From: Carnegiea gigantea
Taxonomy: Eukaryota; Streptophyta; Magnoliopsida; Caryophyllales; Cactaceae
Length of the DNA stretch: 64,000 nucleotides
Assembly: GCA_029747015.1 (NCBI GenBank)
Contig: JAKOGI010000417.1
Coordinates: forward strand, 399,501 to 463,500
Direction: 5' to 3'
This document shows, one piece after another, positions 10,987 to 23,879 of the stretch; position 1 is the first letter of the stretch, and every line of letters begins with the position of its first letter. Under the pieces are notes generated by a model that did no database searches, was not told the DNA's origin, and saw only the letters and a list, made by a program, of their open reading frames with translations. Made by a program: the position numbers and the translations under genes.

Positions 10987-13421
10987 TCTCTCTGACAAAA
11001 GCTAACAACGACCTCAGTCATGATCTCATTGTATAAAGTATAACAATTGAAGATCAAATTCAATAGCACAAACAACCAAAGGGAAAAGACTCCACCCGCC
11101 AACTCATGGATCTGTACAAATAATAGAGTACAACTTAACAAAATACTTAAAATAAACTACCACCATCAAACCTGATAAATAGATTTAATCCATATGACTC
11201 TCTTACAAAAGCCAACAACCACCTCACCTTTAGTACAACAGTCTATTGTAAAAAGGACAAACGATTGAGGATCAAATTCACTACCAATAACCTAAGGGGA
11301 AAGGCTCTACCCACCAACTCATGGATCAGTGCTTTTGTGATGTTACCAGCCTTGCCACTTAAGTCCAACTACCAATTAACAAAACACTTTAATAGTTGTT
11401 GAATATTCATGTGTGCGCCATTATGGTTAAAGTTTAGTAATTGTTGAAGCCTCATTGTACCAATTGTCTTAACAATTGCGTAACACTTCATTAATGAAAA
11501 GTTAGGTATTGAAGCTACTTATTTGGCTTTTGATCTTGAGATGTTGTCCATTCATGACCAAATCACTAAATTCATACTTTGGTTATCCCTTGAGATGATT
11601 AATCGTGCATTGGGGGTTAGAAGCCATACACTTTTCAATAGTAGGACAAGCTTTATTGGCAAGATCAATCCTATCCACCCAATTATAATACTCAATGCAC
11701 GTTGTTTCAGCATAATATCAAGCTTCTGTGATTCTTCTAACAACCTTCAGGAACTTGTGGCACCATTTAAGGGTTGCCTGTAGAATAACTCTGAAAAGGG
11801 GGATTTCTCCTCTTTAAGAGCCACTTGATCTCAAGTTAGTGAGAATTTTAGAGAGTTAAGCACGATGTAGCTTATGAAAGTCTCATTAACCTACTTTTAT
11901 GTCGGCCATGTTTTATTCAAATAGGATTTTAGGACGGTTCTCTTAGAGGAATCTTACTAGGATTATGCATTTTTTTAGATATAGTTTTTTTTCCTAGTTT
12001 TATTCAAACTCAAAGATGTTTACTATTTTCTTATAGATTTAGGAGATCTTGACTATATCTTCTCTTCCCTATCAAGTCATGTGCATGAGGTTATTTTCAA
12101 GGATTTGGTGGATTTAGGTTTTACAGAGCATATGTCAGGGCCCAAACTGCTCAATCTTGGTGTTTTGATCCGGTAAATTACCTTTTTGGACTTTTTACTA
12201 GGCTACTGCCCACTGACTCTTTAGAGTTAGTTTCTACATGAATAATTTGCCCTTTGAGGGATGGTGGATTTTAATAAAATCATACCTCAACGTTGAACCA
12301 AGCTAGCTTCTTCATCTCTTTGGAAATTATTTGCCTTGAACTATGAGTTATCCAAATCTTAAGGAATTTTCAAGGGTTAATTTTGCATACCGTCTTTTGA
12401 CTTGGTGTCCCTTCCTAAAGAGACTTAATTAAAATTTTCTCAATGGATTTTTATCCAGTTTTTGGGGAAAATATTCATCTAACCAGATTTCAAATCTCTT
12501 ACTTAGGAATTGTAAATTTTTAGCTATTTTATTTTCCTTTTCCCTAGAAATGACTTCAACATCTACTCAATGGTGGCTTTAATTTGCCTTAGTTGATAGT
12601 CTTTTTGCCTTCTCTCCAATTTTCCATGCTAGTAATGACAGTTAGTTCCATTTTTGAAGTTTTCTTGATTTGGGCTCTACATCTCTTCGAGTGTTTCCCT
12701 CCAATCTTATGATGTCTCTTTGCCCTAAACTTGGGTATAAATTTAGCCTTTGCTGGGTGGTTCAATTTCTTTAAGAAATTTGTCACCGCTACCAAACTAA
12801 CTCTTTGGGGAGTATTTTCATCTCCATCCTTTTAAAGCATCCCACGTGCATGGGTCTTTTCAAAATAGCCTTTCTAACAAGTGACGTTGTGGCAACTCCA
12901 GCGAGGTGCAACCATGTAAGGTTACTTCCATGTAAACCTCCTTGCGGACCATTTACAACAACTCTGTTTCACTTTAACAATTGATTACTTATTCTTGTGT
13001 TTAGGGTCTACCGGGATTGTTAGTTGCTGTAATTATTAGGAGCTATTTCCACTTTTTCAGCTGTCCTATACATTGGTAAGTCTTTAAAGATGTTTCTTGT
13101 GCAGTGCACTACCTATGATAGTTTGTCTTTTGCCAGGACTGTTAGTGGCTTTAGCTTTTCAATTTTCATTTGTTTATGGGTTTCTAATCATTAGAAACAT
13201 GCTAGATTAAAAAAGCACTAAGTTATACATGAGTGCTTATCGACTTTTACTTGCTATTGCTTTTGCTTTCACCTTGAAAGCCTGTGGGATTTGTCACCAA
13301 ATCTAAGTTTAAATTTCATTTTCATTAGCCTTTTTGTGTCAGCCTTCGACACCCCTTATGAACAAAAAAAAAGATCTCTCCAAGTGTAGATGAATTGAAG
13401 TGATTCTACAATTTCCATTCT
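10987..13421. other. Intergenic, no gene recognised
   Basis: Open frames at 11,523 and 12,589 are isolated and unlike known families. No tRNA, rRNA or known repeat was seen. Confidence 0.55.
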
Positions 13422-13660
13422 CACTACTAAAACAGTTGAAAATAACGACGGAATTCAGCGACGGAATACATTAATGATAGATTTGGCGACAGAAGAACAA
13501 TTTTAGAAAAAAGTCAGATTGTGCGACAGATATGGTGACAGATGAAAAATTCCATCGCCGTAATTGACAGGTGGCGACGGAAATTCCATCGCCAAAAAAT
13601 TAAATTTTTAGCTGGGGAAATGGGCGACGGAATTTCCGTCGCCCAAAAAAAAAATTTAAA
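13422..13660. repeat. CACTA 5' terminal and subterminal repeats
   Basis: The terminal repeat is followed by many copies of a 'gcgacggaa'-type motif in both orientations. In CACTA elements such repeats bind the TNPA-type protein. Confidence 0.85.
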
Positions 13661-13967
13661 AAAAACTGAGCTGGCGTCGCCAGCCCTGTTAAATGAAACC
13701 AGAGTTTTCAGGTTTCATTTACAGCTATTCGTGAACAGAGAGAGAGAGCGAGAGCCGCGAACGGAGAACCCAAGTCCACGCCGGCCCCAGCCGGCCATCC
13801 CCCGCCCCACCGCTGGCCGTTCCCCGCCCCCTGCCGCCTGCCACCGCCCCTTCCGCCGCCGGTTTTTGGAGCACCTTGAGGTTAGTTTTTTCAACTAAAC
13901 TACTTGTAATTTGTACAAATTTTGGTATTACATTGTTAGAATTGCATAGTTAGTTCATATTTATATT

Positions 13968-14520
13968 GAAATGTGGTGCTTGTGTGAGGTTATTGGTTTA
14001 ATTTGATTCAAGATTGGGGTAAATGCGATTTAGGGTTTAGGTTTGGTAGTTTGAAGTTAATGTTTGATATATTGGTGGAATGAAATGGTTTAATTGATAA
14101 TGTTGTTGAAATGTGCTATTTGTGTGAGGTTATTGCTCTAATTCGTTACAAGAATTTGGTAAATGCGATTTAGGGTTGAGGTTTGGTAGTTTGAAGTTGA
14201 AATTTCATATGTTGGTGGAATGAAATGTTTTAATTGACAATGTTGTTGAAATGTGGTATTCGTGTGAGGTTATTGATCTAATTTGGTTTGAGATTTCGCT
14301 AAATGCAATTTAGGGATTAGGTTTGGTGATGTGAACTTGAAAGTTGATATGTTGATGGATTGAGATGCTTTAGTTTGTAATTTTGTTCAAATGTTAGTTC
14401 GAATGAAGTTGTAGCTCATGTTTGTTTAAAAATTTTGCCCAATGCAACATACACTTAGATTTGATAATTTGAAGTTCAAATTTGATATGTTGGTGGAATA
14501 AAGTGGTGAACTAGATATGT
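13968..14520. repeat. 140-bp tandem repeat inside the CACTA leader intron
   Basis: Units start at 13,968, 14,108, 14,248 and 14,388, an exact 140-bp spacing. Each begins near GAAATGTGG and includes 'gtgaggttattg' and 'gcgatttagggtt'. The fourth unit is the most diverged. It lies in a probable 5' leader intron (donor after 'ccttgag' near 13,880, acceptor 'tgagcag' near 14,714). Confidence 0.75.
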
Positions 14521-14717
14521 ATGAATTATTAGTTTTGTGATATTCATGGGAATATAAGTATTTTTGTCGAAATTTATAAGTTTTTTTTGGGTGCATGTGG
14601 AAATTGTAAAATAGTCATATATAATATATAATTGTGTAATTTATGTAATTATTATAATTTTGATTAAAATTTATTCTTACCAAATACCTTATGTGGTTAT
14701 TGTTATTTGAGCAGAAT

Positions 14718-16587
14718 ATGAATGGTCCTCCACATCGTAAGTGGATGTATAATAGATTACTACCTGATCGTAGTGGTTATACGCAAGAATCTCTAGATGG
14801 AGTAAACCAATTCGATCAATTTGCACGTACACAGACAGAGTTTCTGAATGGGAGAAAGTATAGATGTCCTTGTGCGAAATGTAGAAATAGGGTGTACTTG
14901 ATACCTGATGAGGTCAAGATGCACCTTATGTATAAGGGTTTTGTGCAAGGGTATTAGTTTTGGATAAGTCATGGGGAAATAGAACCTCAGAAATATGGTT
15001 CTGGGTATTCAAATAGTGAAATTTCTGAAGTTGGAGGTTCAAGTCATGTCAATAATGACTACTCTGAATCCTACGTAAATCGGATTGAGGACACGGTTGA
15101 TGATGCTATAATAGCAAATCAAAATGTAAGGGAAGAGGGGTCAAGCACTTGCCGAGAACCATTTTATAATATGGTTCAAGCTGCTCAACAACCCTTATAT
15201 GATGGTTGCTCCACCCACAGCGAGCTATCTGTGGCGGTGAGACTGTTGAGTATTAAATCTGATTATAATATGCCTCAAAATTGTTTCAATGAAGTTGTTC
15301 AATTAATGAAAGAGATGTGTCCCCCTAACAACCGCGTGCCAAACAACTATGGGCAAACGAAGAAGGTTATTAAAGATCTCGGCAACGATGTAGTCCAAAT
15401 TGATTGTTGCCGGAAAGGTTGCATGCTATTTTATAGGGACAACGTAGACTTGGATGCGTGCAAGTTTTGTGGGCATTCAAGATGAAAGAGGCAAAGGTCA
15501 CAACAAAGGAATCAGAATCCATTGCCATACTCAAGGATGCATTACTTGCCGTTAAAACCTAGGCTACAGAGGTTGTACGCATCAAGAAGTAGTGCAGAGC
15601 ACATAAGATGGCATTATGAACATCGATATGAGGACGGTGTTTTATGTCATCCATCAGATAGGGCAGCACAGAAACATTTCGATACCAAGTACCCTGAATT
15701 TTCTGTAGAGCCTCGGAATGTGAGGCTTGGCTTATGTGCTGATGGATTTAATCCTACACACTATCTTCAAGTTCATACTCCATTTGGCCGGTGGTCGTTA
15801 CACCATATAACCTCCCCCCTGAAATGTGTATGACCACACCGCTTATGTTCTTGACTTGTGTAATCCCCAGGCCCAAAAATCCCAAGAACAAGATAGATGT
15901 ATATTTACAACCTCTTGTGGACGAGTTGAAAGAGTTGTGGGATGTTGGAGTTGAGACTTATGACATTTCTACAGGGCATACATTTCAGATGAAGGCTGCA
16001 CTTATGTGGACCATCAATGATTTTTCCGCATATGGAATGTTGTCTGGGTGGAGTACTAATGGTCAATTGGCATATCCCGTATATATGAAATAGCAAAAGG
16101 CTTTGAGATTGAGAAATGGAGGTAAATTCTCATGGTTTGACTATCATCGGTGTTTTTTGTCAATGAATCATACATTCAGAAGAAATAGAACAGTATTTAA
16201 GAAAGGCAGAACTATTACAGGGGGTCCTCCTCGTCGACTATTTGGGGAAGAACTTTATGCCGAGGTGGAAGATTACCCAATGGTAAGTACACTCTACCTA
16301 CTGCGTACCAACAAACGGACATGACGACTATCGTCGAACCTGTGAATGACGCCATCCCTGCATCATTAGTGGATGAAAATGCACCACCAGAAGATGTTAA
16401 TGATGAAATAGGGTTTTCATTCATTCAGGGTAATGACGAGATAGATGAGGTACAGAATGATGAGGGTGATAAAGACGGGGAGTGGGATGACGGTAATGAA
16501 ACAGATGAAACTGAAGAAAATTTGCATTTATATGATGATGATGACGATGACGATGACATTGATGAGGATGAGGATGCAGACGATTGA
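14718..16587 (+). pseudogene. CACTA TNP2-like transposase, internally deleted
   Basis: The frame from 14,718 encodes a transposase-associated domain (RKWMYNR, Cys pattern CPCAKCRN). It is interrupted by a stop at 14,955. A second open stretch (15,171-15,485) carries a C..C zinc motif ending in CKFCGHSR. A third (15,522-16,093) is typical TNP2 core: LCADGFNP, then TPYNLPPEMCM, IPRPKNPKNKIDVYLQPL and TINDFSAYGMLSGWS. After about 16,290 the rest of the catalytic domain is missing. The sequence passes to an Asp/Glu-rich tail (16,321-16,587), which in the family lies at the C terminus. Several stops and frame changes show it is nonfunctional. Confidence 0.85.
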
Positions 16588-16777
16588 GTGGTTATGAATT
16601 CTTATGTATTTGAGTACTTCGCATATCAAACAATTGGTTGTGACTTTACTTATATTGTACGAATGAGCTTTGTAAAATATGTGTAACCTACGTACATATT
16701 ATGATGTATGAGGAAACCGGTTTATATGTGCAATCATTATATATTTGTACTTGGCTTTGTTGTCACCTATTTCAGAT

Positions 16778-18654
16778 ATGGGTTCAAGTTCTCGTCGAGC
16801 AAAGTCCTCCCCTCGAGGTAGAGGAAGAGGGCGTAGGAGCTCTACCGTAGATCCGACCGCAATGGACATTGATCAATCTTCCCCCCAGGTACCTCATATA
16901 CCAGTTCAGCCAGGAGCGACAATGGCTGCTTACATACCAGGTATATTAGAACCACTGCCTCCCCCATTTGGGGCTTTCCATCATCAGACTGTGCAGCCCA
17001 CTCCCCAACCCGCTTACCCTAACACAAACCAGTCCTAAGAGAACATTAGAAGTGGCGATAGTGAAGCACAATCCAGTCATGGGAGCACTCGAGCTAGGAC
17101 TTGGATTGAGCTAGATGGTAACGGGTAAGTCTTTATTTGTTATATCTTATGACGTACTACATGAATTTTGCATAACAAGTAACGAATTTGATGTGTTATG
17201 TTCAATTAGGTTTCTCCCCAATGATGGTGCTGTTAGTAGGATTTCGCTCGTATTTCAAAGCAAATTTTATGGAGTTTGGCCTACTTGGAGCAAAGTACCT
17301 AAACCAGTACGAGATTTGTGGTTTGGAGAGTTCAAGATAACTACAGTGACTTCGTATTAACAGTTTCTGTGAACGTGATAAATTACTATTGAATTATTTG
17401 ATGTGTTTCTTGTTTTCATAATTGCAGAAGTGGTTTACTTAGGATTCGGTCCATGAGGACCGTATAAGAAGAAATTTTGAAAACCGAGGTAATGCACGCT
17501 TGAGAGACTTCTTTGGCAAGCAAGAAGCCTGTTTGGCTCGGTGATACTCAATGGGAGGGACTCCAACAACACTGGACGAATGAACACTACAAGAAATTGC
17601 ATGAAACAGCCTAGAAGAACCGATTGGGAACTCCAGAAAGTGGTGGCCCATCTCTCCACACATGTGGCTCGATCCCTATGCATGAGCATAGGCGGCTTCT
17701 AGTAAATGAATTAATGTTTGCTACGTTCATGTTTAAGCTTAATACTGTATGTTGTGTTGTGCTTGACATCATTCTTTCTGGCACGCACATAGAGGGAACA
17801 GCTTGGGATGGAGCCCACCATTGTTGAATTATTCAGTCGGACTCAGAAACTCCAGGGCAAAGAAGATGCCCCTTGGGTTGACAAGAAATCACAACAAACA
17901 TATGTAAGCAATTAGCTATTCTCAATCTTCATTGGTAGTTCAACATGAACTTGTATACTTTATTTTAAGTAATTATAGTATGCATGATTTCGTACGCATG
18001 TTGCGGTATTCTAGGAATCCTTTGAACGTGATTCTCAAAATGTTATCAACTCTCCAGGGATCGGGGATGACACTTCTCAAGATCCAAACCAGCCATTTTC
18101 AAACCCAAATGAGTTGTGGGTGAAGATGTTCAAGAACAAGAAGGGTCGTATTTATGGCATTGGTGACGAGACTGTCAACATGAGGGAATCCGGTTACTTC
18201 AGTCCCACTCAAAGATCCGGTATAGTTTTCATATTAAAGTTCCAATGACCATGGTTATACATTGAATTTACTTAATTGCAATACTAATGTGTACTTCACT
18301 GAAGTGCCTGTCAGCAGGTACCGGTTCTACGCCATCGCAATAAGAGCTCAATGATTTAAGGGGTGTAGTAACCAACTTGGGGGTGAGCTATCTTCACAAG
18401 CTGAAAGCTACCGGTTGGTTATGGAGAAATGTAAGCAACTGGAGGAATCCAACAAATTGCTCACCCAAAGCAACCAACAACTGAGCCAACAAATGATGAG
18501 CATCGATCAGCGCCTCCAAGCTTTCTTTCAAATGCAACAGGTGTCTGGCTCGGGATCTCAGCCACCATTTACTCATCACTTGCAACATAATGAGGAAAAT
18601 GGTGAGGCAGAGGAAGAGGAAGAGGAAGAGGAAGAGGAAGACCTTGGTGATTGA
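16778..18654 (+). pseudogene. CACTA TNPA-like second gene (plant transposase, Ptta/En/Spm type)
   Basis: Likely start ATG at 16,778 (MGSSSRRAKSSPRGRGRGRR), followed by a proline-rich segment. Later exons match the Ptta/En/Spm family: KVPKPVRDLWFGEFK (about 17,300), then NELWVKMFKNKKGRIYGIGD (about 18,106-18,165), and a coiled-coil segment with a Glu-rich C terminus ending at 18,654. Candidate donors occur at 17,115 and around 17,330. In-frame stops at about 17,036, in the exon near 17,440 and around 17,610 suggest it is broken, although unrecognised introns could explain some. The family binds subterminal repeats and assists transposition. Confidence 0.7.
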
Positions 18655-19169
18655 GTTGGTTGCAGTTTTCCTTCAGCTGGTGGCTCTTCTGCTTGATTCT
18701 TCACGAAGTACATCTCTTGCTGCTTGCTTCCCCTCCCCTTTTTGTTTATTTCACTTCCCTCGCCCTGGTGCTTATTTCACTCCCCTTCCATTTGGCGCTT
18801 GCTTCTCCCTCTTCTGCAAACATATATATAACTTCATTCTCAATTACTAGCAATTAACTTCTGGTTTGTTTGGATTTGTGGTTTGTGATATGTACAGACT
18901 TTGTTTGGAACTTATAGTTTGTGATATGTAGAGAGTTTGTTTAGAACTTGTGGTTTGTGAATTGAAAATCCTTGGTTGGAAGTGTTGCATTGGATGTGAA
19001 ATTCCACCTTTGTGTGGCTTGAAATTGTTGAGAACGCTTCGAATGAAGCCATATTCGAAGCCATTGGATGTTGATTGAGTGCGAAGATCTTGTAAATTTC
19101 TTACAGGGATTCATTTGTATGTACGGATATGATCAAAAACAAGCGATTTTATTTTAAAAAAAAGAAACC

Positions 19170-19537
19170 TAGCGACGGAATGGCGACGGATGGGGGGGGA
19201 ATTTTTTTGGGCAGGGGGCGACGGACTGAAGAATCCGTCGCCATCAGCGACGAAAATTCCGTTGCTGATTCCGTCGATGATGGCGACGGATGATTAATTC
19301 CGTCGCCCCCTGCCTCGCCAGTTCCCCCCACCAAAAAAAGTATGTCGCAATTTCTGTCGCTGAATTCGTCACCGCTGACAACGAAATTTTGAAATACCGT
19401 CGCCGGGTACTCAGCGACGAGCGAAAATTCGATAGCCGTATTCCATCACCAATTCCGTCGCTGATGTCAAAATTCCGTCGCTAATTAACCGATTTCCGTC
19501 GCTGATTCCGTCTTTATTTGGTCTTTTTCTTGTAGTG
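19170..19537. repeat. CACTA 3' subterminal and terminal repeats
   Basis: Many 'ccgtcgc' and 'gcgacgga' motifs in both orientations lead to the right terminal repeat at 19,524-19,537. Confidence 0.85.
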
Positions 19538-19540
19538 TCT

Positions 19541-20894
19541 ATTCCTAGTAAAATACCTTCAATGTAAGGTATCAACGTATTTATGTCCAACACATGTCAT
19601 CACCTATAGACATCTGACATGATAGATGTGCGTTGATTGCATATCATACATTCTAAATTTATGTATGATTTCTACTTTTTCTTTTTCAAATTCACCCAAC
19701 AACTTCTTACACACTCTAAAGGTGATTTATGATAGTTCATAATTTAACTTTTTGGTTTAATACGCACTTGCATAAAAGGGGGCACATGTTTGGTGAACAG
19801 ATGCTTGGAATTCATAATTTGCTACCTATAGTGTTGTAAATGTTTGAAATTAAAAGAAGTGAACAAAAGGGTAGGGGCATGCAAGAGTTCTATCTCAATC
19901 ATTTAAGCTAATTGGTTGTCTGTTTCAGAAACAGGATATGTCTCTTTTTATAGAGCATGGTAATCCATGTTATAATTGTTAACCATTCCTTTGGGGAAAA
20001 CAGACGAGAGAATAGCATTAGTAGTGGTACTAATAGCATGTTTGATTGGATGTAATCAATCTTGTAATTTAAACAATGTTGTAATTGTGTTTTTCTTGGC
20101 ATGTTTGGTTGTGTGTAAGTACCATAGTCAAAATAATACCTTGTAATCATGATTTTTTTTACGAATTATGTAATCATGACTTCTGTACAAAGTTAATTAC
20201 ATTATATTAGATACTACCAAACATTACATAAGTGCTAATAATGTATTATGGATAATAATGCACCTAAAAAAAGTAAAAAGGACTAATAATTTATCTTGCT
20301 TTCTTGAAAATAAAGATTGAATGTCTATGTCATATCATGTCAGTTTATGCGCTTTTTAAACTTTGACATCTTATCTAATGATAATTCCGAATTTTTGCCC
20401 TGGAAATCAAATTTGGATGTTTGCATATCATGTCTTGTTGGTCTTATTGCTACTTATACTTTAAGGCCACATCTACCGGTGGTTGTCGCTTGCTTACTTT
20501 CCTTGAAAACAAAGAACTGGCTCATTCACTAAAACTATGAAATATTGACCTTGCATACCAAAGTGTATATTATACTCCTGGCAGCATATGCCCTCAAACG
20601 CAACATCAGCAAAAATATACTAAAATAGTTTATGTGACAAATATACCCAGGGAAAAATATATACTTGGCAAATGAGGGTACCTACTCTTAGAACAGGTAA
20701 AAATTTGCTACATCATTACTATGCACTAGCAGGAAAAGAGAGGTGGGGTAGTTAACTTGTTATAAGCCTTACCTAATGAGTGATCTATATCTCAATTTTG
20801 GAATGTAATTATTATTCCACAATTACAGTCTTGATAAGTTACAAGAATGTGTATCATCTTAGGGTCATTTCATAGCATTTCCTAGGGGATTGCG
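19541..20894. other. Intergenic DNA between CACTA and Ty3 elements
   Basis: No gene recognised. A possible small MITE lies at 20,037-20,225. Confidence 0.55.
20037..20225. mobile_element. Possible small MITE
   Basis: The left end 'catgtttgattggatgtaat' and the complement of the right end 'attagatactaccaaacatt' form an imperfect inverted repeat. A clear target duplication was not found, so the superfamily is not assigned. Confidence 0.35.
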
Positions 20895-22046
20895 TGTTTA
20901 AGTGAATCATTTGCGCCCCTTTTCTGTTTTACACTCGGCATGCTTCTTTGGTGTATATTGCAGATTTCAAGCCCTTTTGACCCAACATTGACCCTCTTTT
21001 GGACACATTTTGGCTCACCATGATGGTACGCCCATCCCATATGCTCGTGAGGTAAAGAAGAAAATAGGATCTCAGAGTTAGAGCTCACCATGATCAGACC
21101 ATGGTGGTTACCATGGTCGATTGTGAGCTGATAACTAGGAATCTCCTCGCCTTCCTTCGTTGTGTGGTTGAGAATGCTTGAGTTTGAGTACATGAAGGTG
21201 TCCTCAGCTAAAAGTAAGAACATCCATTCTCATTCTTTCTTATATCCTTCCCATTAGTTTAGATTTTTCTAGTCATTTTAGAGTAAAAGAAGATCGAAAG
21301 AAAGATGGCAATTAGATGCTTGAAGATTGAAAAATCATTGAAGAATCTTAATAGTTGCTAAGCTTTCTCTTCCTTTTATCCCTTCTTGAACTCTAGTTGA
21401 TTTGATTTAGATGTTGTTTACTTTGAACATGAGTTAGCAGTTTAATTTAATCTAGGGATTTGTTTGCCACAATATTGATTTTGGATCCCTAATTCTATTA
21501 CTTGTGCTTAATCTATCTAGGAAAGGTTTTATTCTATACTTGTGATTGAATTGATATGAGTGAATTTGGCCAGATTTACTTGCATATACTAGATAGTTGA
21601 GTGAAGTATCAAAAGAAGAAACTCACTATAAGACTAACAAGATTAAACTCGACTTAGTAATTATTGAAAGGGAGTTGCATGTTGAGAGAAAACTTCAGCA
21701 ATCAAACCGATAGCCTAAACCAAAACGTGGGCATTTGAAAGAATGATAATTAGATTAGTGTAGGCAATCTGATTTATTTCGAAACAAAAGATCAAATTAA
21801 GTTAGATTGCATTTCTTTGAGTTATCCAAACTAGAAAAGAGCCAATGCTTAATCCAAGGATCTAACTCTTTGCTAGGTAAAACAAATCCTTAAATGCATT
21901 ACTTCGATTGAAGTCCTAAATAGCCAATTAATGTAGTTAAAACAACTCATTAAAAACTTGTTTGCTTAGCATTTTTTAATAGGACAAAACTGGGTAGATT
22001 GCTTTGGTCCCTGAGAATGATATTTAATCTAGACTGGCCCATGTCA
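20895..22046 (+). repeat. Left LTR of the Ty3 element
   Basis: Shares long collinear stretches with 29,458-30,625, such as 'cccatcccatatgc', 'gttgatttgatttagatg' and 'gattgctttggtccctga'. It starts about TGTTTAAG and ends ATGTCA. A segment of about 25 bases present near the end of the right LTR is missing here. Confidence 0.75.
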
Positions 22047-22052
22047 AGTTTT

Positions 22053-22069
22053 TGCGCCATTGTTGAGGA
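22053..22069 (+). other. Primer-binding site of the Ty3 element
   Basis: The sequence TGCGCCATTGTTGAGGA follows the left LTR. It resembles the TGGCGCCGTTGCCGGGGA-type site used by Athila/Tat retrotransposons, with several substitutions. Confidence 0.6.
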
Positions 22070-22318
22070 TCAAAATTATCAACTGTTGGGATAATCCTAA
22101 GGAATTGACTAAGCACTTTTCTTTTCTTGTTGCTTTTTACTTTTTTTGGTTGCTTTGTGGTGTTTGTGCCGGTGCTTGTAGGAGATTTACTCCTTTTATC
22201 TGAAGTTCATTTTTGTACGAACCCGATCCCGAGATTGAGAGGACTTTCCATGTGAGAAGGGAAAAAGCAAAGGCTAGAGTAGCAAAAGCGCAAGGCCCGT
22301 GATACCTCACACATAATG

Positions 22319-23830
22319 GCCGATGGCATGGGAGATCAAGAAGGACACTCTGGAATTTCATTACCCCAGGAGTCCAAGGCATCACTTCTAGTATTGCTCG
22401 ACCAACCCTGGAAGCTCATAACTTTGAGTTCAAACCGGCATTCATCTCTATGGTGTAATAATTCAGTTTGGAGGTGCCCCAATGCGAGACCCTAATCTTC
22501 ACCTCTTGGTCTTTTTGGAGGTGTTCAACACATTAAAGGTAAGTGGATCCTCTACTGATGCCATTCACCTTCGCCTATTTCCCTTTTCATTCAAGGATAA
22601 GGCACGGGCATGGCTCTATTTATTGCCTCTGGGATCCATCACAACTTAGGATGAGCTCACTAGGGCCTTTCTTGCCAAATTATTCCCGCCTAGTAAGATG
22701 GCAAACTTGAGGAATAAAATCACTACCTTTGCTAAAAAGGACAATGAGACGCTCTATGAGGGATGTGAGCGATTCAAGGACTTATAGTGTTTGTGCCCTT
22801 ACCATGGGCTTCAAAAATGGATGATCATGGAAACATTCTACATACAATGGAGTCACTCAACCCGCACGATCTACCATAGACGCAGCAGCAAGTGGCACTT
22901 TGATAAACAAAATGGAGGATGAGGCCTACAATTTGATCGAGGAGATGACACTCAACAACTTTTAATGATCCAATGGGAGAGGCCAAACCAAACGGGTTTG
23001 AGGTAAGCTTGAAGTTGGTGCACTTATTTTACTTTATACTAAAGTAGATGCTATGACTCAAATATTGGATCATTTGAATGTTAATGTTGTACACTCGAGT
23101 GCCCCTTCCCATATGAAATTTGTGGTTTTATTGATCATTTGACTATGAATTACTAAGTTGGGAGTCCATTTGCCCAAGACACTAGTAACCAAGTTAACTC
23201 TATCAACTACAAAACAAGACTGATCAATGACCCTTATTCCAACACCTACAATCCAGGTTGGAGAAATCATCCAAATTTCTCATATAGGTCTAACCCTCCC
23301 AACATATCCCAAATAAATACTAGACCACCCCTTGGGTTTCAAAGGCCTCCCTTTCCCTAACAAGTTCCCCAAAGGTCTAACTTGGAGGATTTGATGGAGA
23401 GCATGCTTATATCGTCACAAAAGCAAAATGAGTACATAAATAATTAGCCTCTAAGGTTTATCTGCTTACTACCCATAATAAGATGTTGGAAGCCCAAATT
23501 TCCTAATAAGGTAGCTCTTCATCTACACCCCCGGGCACACTTCCTAGTAAGCTCAATCTTATCCCTAGGGAGCAATGTAATGCTATAATTTGGGGGGAGG
23601 GGATAATTTGAGGGGCCTAAAAGGGTTAGTGGTAATGTGAGTTTGCATGATGATGAGAATGTTGTTGGGAAAGAAGTACCTAGTCCCTCTAGTGATGTGC
23701 GTGATGATGTTGTGAAGAATTCTAATGAGGTTCCTAAGGATCTTAAACACACTTTCCCAAAACCCTATACTCCGCCTTTGCCTTTCCCTCAAAGAATGTT
23801 TAAGACTAAGCTTGATTTGTAATTCGAGAA
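22319..23830 (+). pseudogene. Ty3 gag remnant
   Basis: Scattered across frames are typical retrotransposon gag segments: FEFKPAFISMV (about 22,425), the 'fpf..rdkar.wl' block (about 22,580-22,620), and GVTQPARSTIDAAASGTL with EDEAYNLIEEMTLNNF (about 22,850-22,960). Stops and frame changes occur every few hundred bases. No zinc knuckle was recognised. It cannot make a working capsid protein. Confidence 0.75.
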
Positions 23831-23879
23831 GTTTTTAGAGGTCCTAAAGAAACGCTACATTAATATTCCATTCACCAAT

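Larger units (their letters stand above)
13422..19537 (+). mobile_element. CACTA (En/Spm) DNA transposon, 6.1 kb
   Basis: The left end is CACTACTAAAACAG and the right end is the complement of CACTACAAGAAAAAG. Both are flanked by the 3-bp duplication TCT (13419-13421 and 19538-19540). Dense subterminal repeats built on 'cgacgga' and 'ttccgtcg' fill about 13,440-13,660 and 19,170-19,520. Two gene remnants lie inside in the usual order: TNP2/TNPD-like, then TNPA-like. Precise ends and target duplication show a genuine transposition. The transposase is truncated and broken, so the copy can at most be mobilised in trans. Confidence 0.92.

Noticed and set aside
13542..13898. 118-codon open frame at the CACTA left end
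   Set aside because: It is composed of subterminal repeats and a GC-rich leader and has no transposase similarity.
18590..18850. Lys/Arg-rich open frame overlapping the TNPA-like C terminus
   Set aside because: It is an out-of-frame reading of the Glu-rich coding tail.
20882..21223. 113-codon minus-strand open frame, with a counterpart at 29,460
   Set aside because: Both lie inside the paired LTRs of the Ty3 element and have no known domain.
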